This document shows positions 57,027 through 64,000 of a DNA stretch of 64,000 nucleotides, piece after piece. Both the position numbers and the translations under genes were made by a program. Source of the stretch: Rhizomicrobium palustre (GTDB lineage Bacteria > Pseudomonadota > Alphaproteobacteria > Micropepsales > Micropepsaceae). Each line of letters opens with the position of its first letter. Positions within the stretch are counted from its first letter, which is position 1. A model generated the notes under the pieces. That model worked only from the letters and a program-made list of their open reading frames with translations. It did not search any database and had not been told where the DNA came from. The stretch spans positions 3,410,139 to 3,474,138 of the forward strand of contig NZ_JAASRM010000001.1 in assembly GCF_011761565.1 (NCBI RefSeq), read 5' to 3'.

Positions 57027-58217
57027 GTGCGTACCGCCTTAGCCGCCGTGTGGGCGACCATTCTTTGCGCGTTTTTCGTCCAAACGGCCAATGCGCTCCA
57101 AACCGACCTCATCAGCTTGAAAGCCGATAGTGTCTTCGCTTCAGGCGTGATCGGCTTGATGATGGCGACCTATTATCTTGGCTATGTCATGGGCCCCTTG
57201 ATCGGGCGCGTGGTGATCGGGCGAATCGGTCATATCAACACCGTGCTCGTCACCATGCTCTTGCCCGCTGCAGTGATCCTGGTGCAGCCGCTCTTCATCA
57301 CCGCGCCGGCTTGGGCGCTGTTTCGCGCACTCTCCGGCTTTGCCCTCGCCATTTCCTATGTTGCGGTGGAAAGCTGGATTCATGAATCCGTCGGCAATGG
57401 CCTGCGCGGACGCGTCTTCAGCCTCTATATGTTTTCCCAGCTCGTCGGCATGACCTTGGCACAAGGCCTTTTGACCTTTGGCACCGCCGACACCTATTAC
57501 ATGTTCGTGTTGGCGGCGGCGCTGTTCCTCATGGCGGCGATCCCGATCCTTACGGCACGCCACACGGCCCCATCGGGTGCGCCGCCTAAGCCACTGCCTT
57601 TGCCGACGCTCTTCCGTCTGGCTCCGCGCGGTGCGCTGGTCACGCTGCTCGCTGGGCTTTCCTGGTCCATCTTCTTCACCTTTGGCCCGGTCTATGCCAA
57701 GCGCGTCGGCTTCGACATGGCGGGCATCGGCTTCCTGATGGCGATCTCGGTAGCGGCGGGCGGTGTGATGCAAATGCCTGCGGGCTGGATGTCGGACCGC
57801 TGGGGCCGCAAGCCGGTGCTGCTCATCCTCTTTGGCGGCGGTGTACTTGCAAGCCTCATCGGTATCGCCTTCGATGGCGCTTCCGCGCATCTTATCGCAG
57901 CGGCCTTGTCGGGCGGCTTTATCTTCCCCATCTATGCAGTAGCGGCCGCGCTGGTGAATGATGGCGTGAAGCAGGAGGCCCGGGTGGCGGCAGCTTCTGG
58001 GCTGGTGCTGCTGTTCGGGTTCGGCTCTATCTTCGGCCCGTTACTTTGCGGCTTGGCGATGGGTGCAATGGGGCCGTCCGGCTTCTTCGCCGTTGTGGCG
58101 GCCACGATGATATGCGGCCTCGCCGTACTGCTGGCGGCGGCGCCTCAGGGGCGCGCGCGTTCCAGTGTCTTCAAGACACGCCGCTCCAACTCCTCAGTCA
58201 AGGCGAGGGCGACGTAG
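57027..58217 (+). CDS. MFS transporter (YcaD-like)
   Basis: 396 aa, twelve predicted helices, GTG start. ANALQTDLISLKADSVFASGVIGLMMATYYLGYVMGP and VAVESWIHESVGNGLRGRVFSLYMFSQLVGM (each longer than a motif, quoted in parts: YYLGYVMGP, VESWIHESV, RGRVFSLYM) are typical of the YcaD/MFS_1 type; the cytoplasmic-loop motif DRWGRKP is present in the second half. Substrate unknown. The last 73 nt overlap the 3' end of the convergent Hpt gene. RBS AGGGG lies in a hairpin. Confidence 0.85.
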   Translation: MRTALAAVWATILCAFFVQTANALQTDLISLKADSVFASGVIGLMMATYYLGYVMGPLIGRVVIGRIGHINTVLVTMLLPAAVILVQPLFITAPAWALFRALSGFALAISYVAVESWIHESVGNGLRGRVFSLYMFSQLVGMTLAQGLLTFGTADTYYMFVLAAALFLMAAIPILTARHTAPSGAPPKPLPLPTLFRLAPRGALVTLLAGLSWSIFFTFGPVYAKRVGFDMAGIGFLMAISVAAGGVMQMPAGWMSDRWGRKPVLLILFGGGVLASLIGIAFDGASAHLIAAALSGGFIFPIYAVAAALVNDGVKQEARVAAASGLVLLFGFGSIFGPLLCGLAMGAMGPSGFFAVVAATMICGLAVLLAAAPQGRARSSVFKTRRSNSSVKARAT

Positions 58218-58639
58218 TTCGAGATATCCTTCACCTTGTCGCGGTAAATGACCTGGATCGCGTCGAGATGGGCTGAGATGAGGGCAGGCGGAACCTCTGT
58301 TTTGGTTTTGCCGAGGCCTTCCATCAGCTTGGCGAGCGAGGCGGCGATCCGCGCGATCAGTGGATATTCAAAGGTCGTGGCTTGGCCGCGAAGATCATGC
58401 GCGGTGCGAAAAAGCGCATCGGCGGTTTCTGGGCTGGGCTTCGCCGTAAATGCTACAGTTGCCGCGCTAAGCGCGGAAATATCGGCGGCGAGCCAGTCGG
58501 AGAATTCGGCCTTGAGGCCGTCCACGGCTTTCTCTGCGCGGGCCAGAATATCGCTGTCGATGTAGCCGCCGCCGCCAACCTTGGCGCGCAGCGTATTCGG
58601 CGGCATGAAGATCTGAGCTTTCTTCGGGGGCTTATTCAT
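58145..58639 (-). CDS. Hpt-domain phosphotransfer protein
   Basis: 164 aa. The phosphoacceptor His81 is in FRTAHDLRGQATTFEYPLI, the Hpt signature in its alphaproteobacterial form; the rest is helical. It would relay phosphate between a hybrid kinase and a response regulator. It follows the receiver gene by 14 nt in the same direction, so the two probably act in one pathway. The 3' end overlaps the MFS gene by 73 nt on the other strand. Confidence 0.85.
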   Translation of the reverse strand: MNKPPKKAQIFMPPNTLRAKVGGGGYIDSDILARAEKAVDGLKAEFSDWLAADISALSAATVAFTAKPSPETADALFRTAHDLRGQATTFEYPLIARIAASLAKLMEGLGKTKTEVPPALISAHLDAIQVIYRDKVKDISNYVALALTEELERRVLKTLERARP

Positions 58640-58653
58640 TTGCTATCTCTTGA

Positions 58654-59160
58654 TTAGTCCACCGTCACGAGGTCCGGCTCGCGGCGTTCGCGGCCTTGAT
58701 ACGCGGTGATGGATTTGCGCCTGCGGCAAGGTCCGAAATAGGTGTCGCAGCGCACGAATGGCCGCGGGTTCTCGATCACATTGATCAGCCTTACCAGCAT
58801 GGCTTTGACCGATACCGGCTTGGCAAGAAACTCGTTGATCCCAGCATCGCGCGCCTGGCGCACATGGTCGACATGGGTGTGGCCGGTCAGCATGATGATG
58901 GGCACGAAAGGATTGGTCGATTTAGGCGAGGTGCGCACCAGCCGGGCGAATTCGATCCCCGTTATGCCGGGAAGCTGCCAGTCGAGGATGATGATGTCGG
59001 GCTTGGCATTGGGCAGCGCTGCCCAGGCCTGCTCGGCATCATGGGCCTCGAAATATTCGCGCACGCCGAACGCCTGCATGATGGCGACGATCAAGCGCCG
59101 CATATGCAGATTGTCGTCGACGATCATGACGCGCAGCCTGTCGAAACGAATGCCGCTCAT
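58654..59160 (-). CDS. Single-domain response regulator with GPCRRR tail
   Basis: 168 aa. A complete receiver: acidic pair in IVDDNLHMRRL, phosphoacceptor Asp60 in IIILDWQLPG, Thr in IMLTGHT and Lys in FLAKPVS. No output domain follows; the C-terminal tail RPFVRCDTYFGPCRRRK resembles the YIGPDRR stretch after the degenerate receiver at 22.5 kb. Probably exchanges phosphate with the downstream Hpt protein. Confidence 0.9.
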   Translation of the reverse strand: MSGIRFDRLRVMIVDDNLHMRRLIVAIMQAFGVREYFEAHDAEQAWAALPNAKPDIIILDWQLPGITGIEFARLVRTSPKSTNPFVPIIMLTGHTHVDHVRQARDAGINEFLAKPVSVKAMLVRLINVIENPRPFVRCDTYFGPCRRRKSITAYQGRERREPDLVTVD

Positions 59161-59227
59161 GCTCCCCGCATGCCTCCCCCGGGCAGGGGCGACAGTAAGG
59201 GTTTGCCCTTAACGTCTCATGAACTTC

Positions 59228-59983
59228 TTAGTCGACAAATTGTTCGGCGAGGATTCGCTCGTCCAGATTCCGCCCCGCGTCGAACAGCATGACCATGGCG
59301 ATCGAGCGGTCTTCCTCTACGTCCACCGAGGTGATGTTGCGGACCTCGAGCCCGTCCGCCACGGCGCTCACGGGGCGTTTTTCCACCTCCAGGGCTTCGA
59401 AGCGGACCTTGGCGTTATGTGGCAGAAGCGCGCCGCGCCAGCGCCGGGGCCTGAAGGCGCTGATCGGGGTCAAGGCCAAAAGCGCGGAATCTATGGGCAG
59501 GATTGGTCCATGGGCGGAAAGATTATAGGCGGTGGACCCCACTGGCGTCGCCACCAGGGCGCCGTCGCAGATCAGCTCGCTAATGCGCACCTTGCCGTCG
59601 ACCAGGATACGCAGCTTGGTGGCCTGGCGGGTCTGGCGCAGCAGCGAGACCTCGTTGAAGGCCAGCCCGTCAAAGCAGCCTTCCGAAGATGTCGCATGCA
59701 TCCTGAGCGGGTGCACTGTGGCGCGTTCGGCCAGGGCGAGCCGGTCCATCAGGTCAGCCTCGACATACTCATTCATGAGGAAGCCGACGGAGCCGAGATT
59801 CATGCCATAGATCGGTTTTCCCTGGCCCAGAAAGGCGTGCAAGGTCTGCAGCATGAATCCGTCGCCGCCCAAGGCGACGATGATGTCGGCCCCATCGGGG
59901 CCTGAATCTTTGTAAAGTCCACGCAGATTGGCGAGCGCGGTCTGCGCCTCCGGCACACTGGTGGCTACGAAATGCAGCCGCAT
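59228..59983 (-). CDS. nadK: NAD kinase
   Basis: 251 aa. Phosphorylates NAD to NADP. The GGDG motif (39-42) in [24 protein letters not shown], the Asn/Glu of FNEVSLLR, and [24 protein letters not shown] are diagnostic. Starts 4 nt after moaA in the same direction. Confidence 0.95.
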   Translation of the reverse strand: MRLHFVATSVPEAQTALANLRGLYKDSGPDGADIIVALGGDGFMLQTLHAFLGQGKPIYGMNLGSVGFLMNEYVEADLMDRLALAERATVHPLRMHATSSEGCFDGLAFNEVSLLRQTRQATKLRILVDGKVRISELICDGALVATPVGSTAYNLSAHGPILPIDSALLALTPISAFRPRRWRGALLPHNAKVRFEALEVEKRPVSAVADGLEVRNITSVDVEEDRSIAMVMLFDAGRNLDERILAEQFVD

Positions 59984-59987
59984 GGTC

Positions 59988-60974
59988 TCAGCCCCCTGTC
60001 AGCGACATCGGACGGGACACCGCCGGGCTTCTATGGCGCCGGTCTATCACGAAATCATGCCCCTTGGGCTTTCGTGTAATGGCCTCATCGATGGCTGCAC
60101 CCAGCATTCCGTCGTCTTCGGTGGCGCGCAAGGGGGAACGCAAATCCGCCGCATCCTCCTGACCAAGGCAAAGATAGAGCTGGCCGGTCGCGGTCAGCCG
60201 CACCCGGTTGCAGCTCTCGCAGAAGTTATGGGTCATGGGCGTAATGAAGCCGAGGCGGCCGCCGGTCTCGCCCACGGTGACATAACGGGCCGGTCCGCCA
60301 GTACGATGGGTGCTGTCCAGAAGCGTGAATTCTTGCGACAGCGCCGCCCTGACCAGGGACAGCGGCACGTATTGGCTGGTGCGGTCCTCCGCGACCCCGC
60401 CCATCGGCATGGTCTCGATCAAGGTAATGTCCATGCCGCGCTCATGCGCCCAGGTGATCATCTGGGAGAGTTCATGGTCGTTGACGCCCTTCAGCACCAC
60501 CGTGTTGAGCTTGATGGAGAGGCCCGCATCCTGGGCGGCCTCAATGCCCCCTAACACCTGTGCGAGGTCGCCCCAGCGGGTAATGGCGCGGAAGCGGTCG
60601 GGATCAAGACTGTCGAGCGAGACATTGATCCGCTCGACCCCGGCTGCCGCGAGGCCGCGCGCCATGCCGGCAAGCTGGCTGCCATTCGTGGTCAGGGTTA
60701 GTTCCTTGAGGCCAGCACCGATGTTCTGGCCCAGCTTTTCGAAAAGGCCCAGAACACCCCGCCGGACCAGCGGCTCGCCCCCCGTGATGCGAATCCGCTC
60801 GACACCTTTGCGGATGAAGGCCGTGCAGAGCCTCTCGATCTCCTCCAAGGTCAAGATTTCGCGCTTGGGCAGGAAGACGGGGTTTTCGCCCATGCAATAG
60901 ACGCAGCGAAAATCGCAGCGGTCCGTCACAGAGACTCGCAAATAGGTAATTTTTCGGCCGAATGGGTCGATCAT
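59988..60974 (-). CDS. moaA: GTP 3',8-cyclase, molybdenum cofactor synthesis
   Basis: 328 aa, a radical SAM enzyme making the first intermediate of molybdopterin from GTP with MoaC. N-terminal cluster CxxxCxxC at Cys20, Cys24, Cys27 ([14 protein letters not shown]), the SAM motif [10 protein letters not shown], and the C-terminal second cluster around [20 protein letters not shown]. The essential C-terminal Gly-Gly is present (SLTGG). No other moa genes adjoin it; nadK follows after 4 nt. Confidence 0.96.
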   Translation of the reverse strand: MIDPFGRKITYLRVSVTDRCDFRCVYCMGENPVFLPKREILTLEEIERLCTAFIRKGVERIRITGGEPLVRRGVLGLFEKLGQNIGAGLKELTLTTNGSQLAGMARGLAAAGVERINVSLDSLDPDRFRAITRWGDLAQVLGGIEAAQDAGLSIKLNTVVLKGVNDHELSQMITWAHERGMDITLIETMPMGGVAEDRTSQYVPLSLVRAALSQEFTLLDSTHRTGGPARYVTVGETGGRLGFITPMTHNFCESCNRVRLTATGQLYLCLGQEDAADLRSPLRATEDDGMLGAAIDEAITRKPKGHDFVIDRRHRSPAVSRPMSLTGG

Positions 60975-61040
60975 GATCAGACCCTAGCAGGCCCCAACGG
61001 GCTGCCCAATAGCGAGCTAAGGCCTTTTTGGTCTAGGGCT

Positions 61041-62150
61041 TTACGCCGTTAGGGCGGCTTCTTTCAGAACCAGCAGAGCTTCGGCCTTGCTGTATCCGGC
61101 GAAGGCTTCCTCAACCGCGGCAAGATCGGCATCCGACAACACGGGCTTCATCATCCGGGCCTGGCGCGAGAGTCTGAACACCGTCGAGAAAACGCAACGG
61201 TCGATGCCCACCGCACGGCAAGCCAGCGCCACATATCGCGGTCCGCGTTCATAGAGATGCTGACGAAACGCATTAAGTGGCAGGTTCAAAAGCCGCGCGA
61301 AAGCGAGGTCGAAGAGATCGATCTGACCTTGATGCAGCACACGCAGCAGGAAGCCTGCCTTGAGCTGTCCGGCGGCATAGAGCTTGTCCACCAGCTTTTG
61401 AGCGCTCTCACTGGGGGTGAGGCGCGGCGCGGCCGGTTCCGTCCGGACTGCCGTCTCGGCTTCGCCAACGGCTTTGGAAAGTACCGCGTTGTCGACTTCG
61501 TAATGGTGCTGGATATAGGTCTTCAGCGTCTCCGACACCCAGCCGCACATCTTGGTCGCCAGAACCGGCGGCAGATCTTTGCGGTGCGTGATCGGCTCTT
61601 GCAGCGCTTCAATATGCTGGGATTTCTCAACCAGCACTTCATACGTGGAGCCGGAAATCTTGGCCGTCGCATTGCGCACCAGCGTGACCAGCACGGTTTC
61701 TGCTTCGCAGTGCGATAGGGCTGCAGTTACGGTTTCGCCGATATGAGGCCTTGCCGCGACAGCTTCCTGATGCGCTACGCCGCATTCAGCGATGAGATGC
61801 AGCATGTCTTCGTCACAAAGAAGCGGGCTTCTCAGAATGACGGGACGAGCGACTTCGATCGTATCGTCGGCCAGCAACAGAACAAGATCATTCGGCGCCG
61901 TGGGATCATCGGCAAGGCGCTCGGCGAGGGAAATGCGGATCGCCATTTCAACGTCGTGGGTCAGGCGGAGCAGGATGTCACGCATCAGAAGGCGTTCGCG
62001 CTCACTAAGATGGCTGCCCTGGACACGATAAAGGGATGCGACAGCCAGATAGAGCTCCTCCCGCGTGGTATCTTGCGGATTGGAGGCGAGTTGGGCGAGA
62101 CGGCCCATATCGCTCATATCGCGTGCTGTCAGTCCCACAGTTTGCCCCAT
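61041..62150 (-). CDS. DUF2336-domain protein
   Basis: 369 aa, all-helical, no signal peptide. The DUF2336 pattern of HEAT-like repeats is visible: MRDILLRLTHDVEMAIRISLAERLADDPTAPNDLVLLLADD (cited in parts: VEMAIRISLAERLA, PNDLVLLLADD, IEVARPVILRSPLL) and later VLATKMCGWVSETLKTYI and GFLLRVLHQGQIDLFDLAFARL. The family is widespread in alphaproteobacteria and of unknown function, sometimes linked with two-component or flagellar genes. A CtrA-like box lies 45-60 nt upstream of the start. Confidence 0.82.
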   Translation of the reverse strand: MGQTVGLTARDMSDMGRLAQLASNPQDTTREELYLAVASLYRVQGSHLSERERLLMRDILLRLTHDVEMAIRISLAERLADDPTAPNDLVLLLADDTIEVARPVILRSPLLCDEDMLHLIAECGVAHQEAVAARPHIGETVTAALSHCEAETVLVTLVRNATAKISGSTYEVLVEKSQHIEALQEPITHRKDLPPVLATKMCGWVSETLKTYIQHHYEVDNAVLSKAVGEAETAVRTEPAAPRLTPSESAQKLVDKLYAAGQLKAGFLLRVLHQGQIDLFDLAFARLLNLPLNAFRQHLYERGPRYVALACRAVGIDRCVFSTVFRLSRQARMMKPVLSDADLAAVEEAFAGYSKAEALLVLKEAALTA

Positions 62151-62194
62151 ACAATCTGGCTGTTGTGCCAGTTGTGAGCATTAGCAAGATGCTG

Positions 62195-62209
62195 TTAACA
62201 GCATGTTAA
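62195..62209. promoter_or_regulatory. CtrA-like box TTAA-N7-TTAA
   Basis: TTAACAGCATGTTAA matches the full CtrA consensus spacing (TTAA, seven bases, TTAA), and a further TTAA occurs at 62212-62215. It lies 45-59 nt upstream of the DUF2336 start, a position fitting regulation by CtrA. Also upstream, but far, from the glycosyltransferase gene. Confidence 0.55.
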
Positions 62210-62223
62210 ATTTAACGCCTGGG

Positions 62224-62251
62224 GAAACCCTAACGGGCTAGAAACCCTAAC
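62224..62251. repeat. Direct repeat GAAACCCTAAC, two copies
   Basis: The 11-mer occurs at 62224-62234 and 62241-62251, a period of 17 nt. Possibly a tandem binding site between the divergent DUF2336 and glycosyltransferase genes; role unknown. Confidence 0.4.
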
Positions 62252-62353
62252 CATCCTAAAGCTTAATGCGCTTCCGCTGACGTAATTGGGACTTTCGTCC
62301 TGTTTCGAATTGTTGGTGGTGAGTCGATTTTGCAACCATAGGTGAGTGGTGTG

Positions 62354-62427
62354 ATTTCGGCGAAATTCCCGTAATACGAAAGTTGTGTGGTTGTACCACT
62401 ACAGGTGATCGGTTGGTCATTTGACCA
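62354..62427. promoter_or_regulatory. Cluster of three inverted repeats upstream of the glycosyltransferase
   Basis: ATTTCG-G-CGAAAT (62354-62366), GTGGT-TGT-ACCAC (62387-62399) and TGGTCA-TT-TGACCA (62414-62427) lie in a row ahead of the gene at 62440. Each is a perfect dyad. The last covers the region just before the ribosome site and may be an operator. Confidence 0.4.
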
Positions 62428-62439
62428 TCGGGGGCGGTC

Positions 62440-63840
62440 ATGGGGGCTGAAACAGGGCGGTCACGCCATCCCTGCGCACGATGTGCGCTTCCAGCAGAAA
62501 ACGCTGTCATAAGGCTCGCTGGTGAGCGGCCGGAATTCTCGGCCCGGGTCGTTTTGATGCCCGGCCAAGCGATAGCAATGGCAGCCCTGGCGCTGCTACT
62601 TGTCGGGCTCTTCCTTCATGCGCCGGGCCACTGCATTACCGGTGTAGTGGCGGTGGTCTCGGCTGGTTTTGTCGTCAGCATTTTCATGCGGACCGTTCTG
62701 GTCTTGCTTGGGCGCTATCGCCGGGTCGGTTCGACTGAGGCGGAGTGGGCGTGGCCAGTTTACTCCGTGCTGGTGCCGCTCTTTCATGAGGTGGAGGTGC
62801 TGCCGCAGCTTGTTCAATCTCTCTGTGCGCTCGATTACCCGAAAGACAAGCTCGATATCCGCCTTATCTTGGAAGAAGATGATGTTGAGACCCGCGCTGC
62901 GGTAGCTCAAGCGCCCTTTGCCTGTGTGGTGGTGCCCCCATCGCGTCCCAAGACAAAGCCGAAGGCCGCAAATTACGCGGCGCATTTCGCTGGCGGCGAG
63001 TTTCTGGTTGTCTTTGATGCCGAGGACAGGCCCGAGCCGGACCAATTGAAAAAAGCCGTGCGGGCCTTTCGTGCCAATCCCGATATCGACTGTTTTCAGG
63101 CGCGGCTGCGTATCGACCGCTGCCGGAATTGGCTGCAGCGCATGTTCGCGTTGGATTACGGTATTTGGTTCAACGCGCTTTTGCCTGGCTTGGAATATCT
63201 TTCAGCGCCCATTCCTTTGGGTGGCACCTCCAATCATTTCCGCCGTGCTTCGCTGCTCAAGGCGGGCTTGTGGGATCCTTACAACGTGACAGAGGACGCA
63301 GATCTTGGTTTGCGCTTGGCGCGGCTGGGATTTCGCGTTGGGATTCTTGATTCCGTGACTTGGGAGGAAGCCCCGCAAGCGCTTGGTGTCTGGCTGCGCC
63401 AGCGCACACGCTGGATGAAGGGATATATGCAAACCCTGCTGGTGCATTGGCGCCAGCCACGGCGTTTCATTGGCGATGTGGGGCCTATTGGGGCTTTCAC
63501 CATTCACATGTTCTTGGGCGGTGCCGTGTGGTCGGCGTTGGTCAATCCGTTGTTATGGATTTTCTTTGCCGTTTCCAGTTTTGGCCAGCCCGCGGCACCA
63601 GACCTCTTGGCCCGGATCGCCGAAGCCTCGGGGTTCACGCTATTGCTCGTCAACGCGCTTCTGGCGCAGATCGGGCGCCTCCAAGTGTCCCGCAGCGAAG
63701 CGCTGCCGCCCTGGTATGTCACACTCAGCTATCCGCTATATTGGCTGCTGATTTCTGTGGCGGGCTGGCGGGCTTTGTACCAGCTCGTTCGAGACCCATT
63801 CCTGTGGGAAAAGACCCCGCATGGGGCAAGCTTGCCGTGA
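62440..63840 (+). CDS. Membrane glycosyltransferase family 2 (processive type)
   Basis: 466 aa. Two N-terminal helices (about 43-85), a GT2 catalytic domain and C-terminal helices. Active-site elements of processive synthases are all present: D-A-E-D at 193-196 (VFDAEDRPEPDQ), TED at 284-286 (VTEDADLGLRLARLG) and QRTRW at 321-325. PLGGTSNHFRR is also typical. The product is an exopolysaccharide or beta-glucan-like chain; which sugar is unknown. It resembles the XagB type that is paired with a secreted partner. RBS GGGGGCGG. The TGA overlaps the next GTG. Confidence 0.85.
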   Translation: MGAETGRSRHPCARCALPAENAVIRLAGERPEFSARVVLMPGQAIAMAALALLLVGLFLHAPGHCITGVVAVVSAGFVVSIFMRTVLVLLGRYRRVGSTEAEWAWPVYSVLVPLFHEVEVLPQLVQSLCALDYPKDKLDIRLILEEDDVETRAAVAQAPFACVVVPPSRPKTKPKAANYAAHFAGGEFLVVFDAEDRPEPDQLKKAVRAFRANPDIDCFQARLRIDRCRNWLQRMFALDYGIWFNALLPGLEYLSAPIPLGGTSNHFRRASLLKAGLWDPYNVTEDADLGLRLARLGFRVGILDSVTWEEAPQALGVWLRQRTRWMKGYMQTLLVHWRQPRRFIGDVGPIGAFTIHMFLGGAVWSALVNPLLWIFFAVSSFGQPAAPDLLARIAEASGFTLLLVNALLAQIGRLQVSRSEALPPWYVTLSYPLYWLLISVAGWRALYQLVRDPFLWEKTPHGASLP

Positions 63841-64000
63841 GGCCCCTCGCAGCAATGCTGCTGGCTTTTTGGCTCGTCATCTCGCCGACGACGGCGGGAG
63901 CATGGACACTGCCGCAAGGCACATTGAAAACCTTCAACGGTGTGACGTCGAGCAGTGCATCAAAGCGCTATGATACCCATGGCGTGCTGCAAGGGCCGGC
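63837..64000 (+). CDS. Secreted protein coupled to the glycosyltransferase (partial, right edge)
   Basis: GTG 63837 overlaps the stop of the glycosyltransferase by 3 nt (GTGA). The first 54 residues are visible: a basic start, a hydrophobic signal (AAMLLAFWLVISPTTAGA) and a mature start WTLPQGTLKTFNGV, SSASKRYDTHG. It runs off the window with no stop. The arrangement recalls XagA beside XagB, a secreted or outer-membrane barrel partner in exopolysaccharide production; this is inference from context. Confidence 0.6.
   Translation, partial: MRPLAAMLLAFWLVISPTTAGAWTLPQGTLKTFNGVTSSSASKRYDTHGVLQGP

Overview
The window looks like chromosomal DNA of a GC-rich alphaproteobacterium. Supporting signs are a pyruvate dehydrogenase (PDH) operon whose E1-beta carries its own lipoyl domain, an Irr-type Fur-family regulator, DUF2336 and Hpt/receiver proteins of alphaproteobacterial type, a CtrA-like TTAA-N7-TTAA box, and the tpiA-secG-pyrG-kdsA-eno-ftsB-pdhABC-lpd gene order. 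A Rhizomicrobium/Micropepsaceae-like lineage is my best guess, but it is inference only. I see no rRNA, tRNA, CRISPR array, insertion sequence or prophage. Most genes are ordinary core metabolism with short gaps and clear intrinsic terminators.

Layout. 1-5 kb: a YbjN-like protein, a 54-aa membrane protein, a ZnuD-like TonB receptor with a DUF2946 protein, and a divergent Irr-like regulator. 5-16.9 kb: an acetyltransferase, an LprI-like secreted protein, a prolyl oligopeptidase, AMP nucleosidase, phosphopentomutase, purine nucleoside phosphorylase, a large TonB receptor and a secreted S1/P1 nuclease. This stretch reads as a possible nucleic-acid and nucleoside scavenging neighbourhood. 16.9-34 kb: a divergent polysaccharide deacetylase, trpE-ppiD, tpiA, a degenerate receiver protein, secG, pyrG, an OPX export protein, an SGNH esterase, kdsA, a PEP-CTERM protein, SemiSWEET, an SDR/HxlR divergent pair, MAPEG and eno.

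34-44 kb: ftsB and an unusually interrupted PDH operon. The order is pdhA, pdhB, a GFA-family zinc protein, pdhC, three tandem DUF3667 zinc-ribbon membrane proteins, then lpd. The genes are nearly abutting, so the inserted genes should be co-transcribed with the PDH subunits. The three paralogues are the most unusual gene arrangement in the window.

44-64 kb: a SCO1 and CtaG-like pair (oxidase assembly), a TPR-sulfotransferase whose stop codon comes from a palindromic repeat, msrA-ggt, purC, a CaCA exchanger with an altered second ion-binding motif, an HIT protein, a GH115 alpha-glucuronidase, a second PEP-CTERM protein, a lytic transglycosylase, an MFS carrier, a receiver/Hpt pair, nadK, moaA, a DUF2336 protein behind a CtrA-like box, and a membrane glycosyltransferase translationally coupled to a secreted protein that runs off the window.

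Start codons were moved inward from the longest reading frame wherever family length and ribosome-binding sites supported it; each entry says so. Functions are family-level assignments read from motifs, with no database search.
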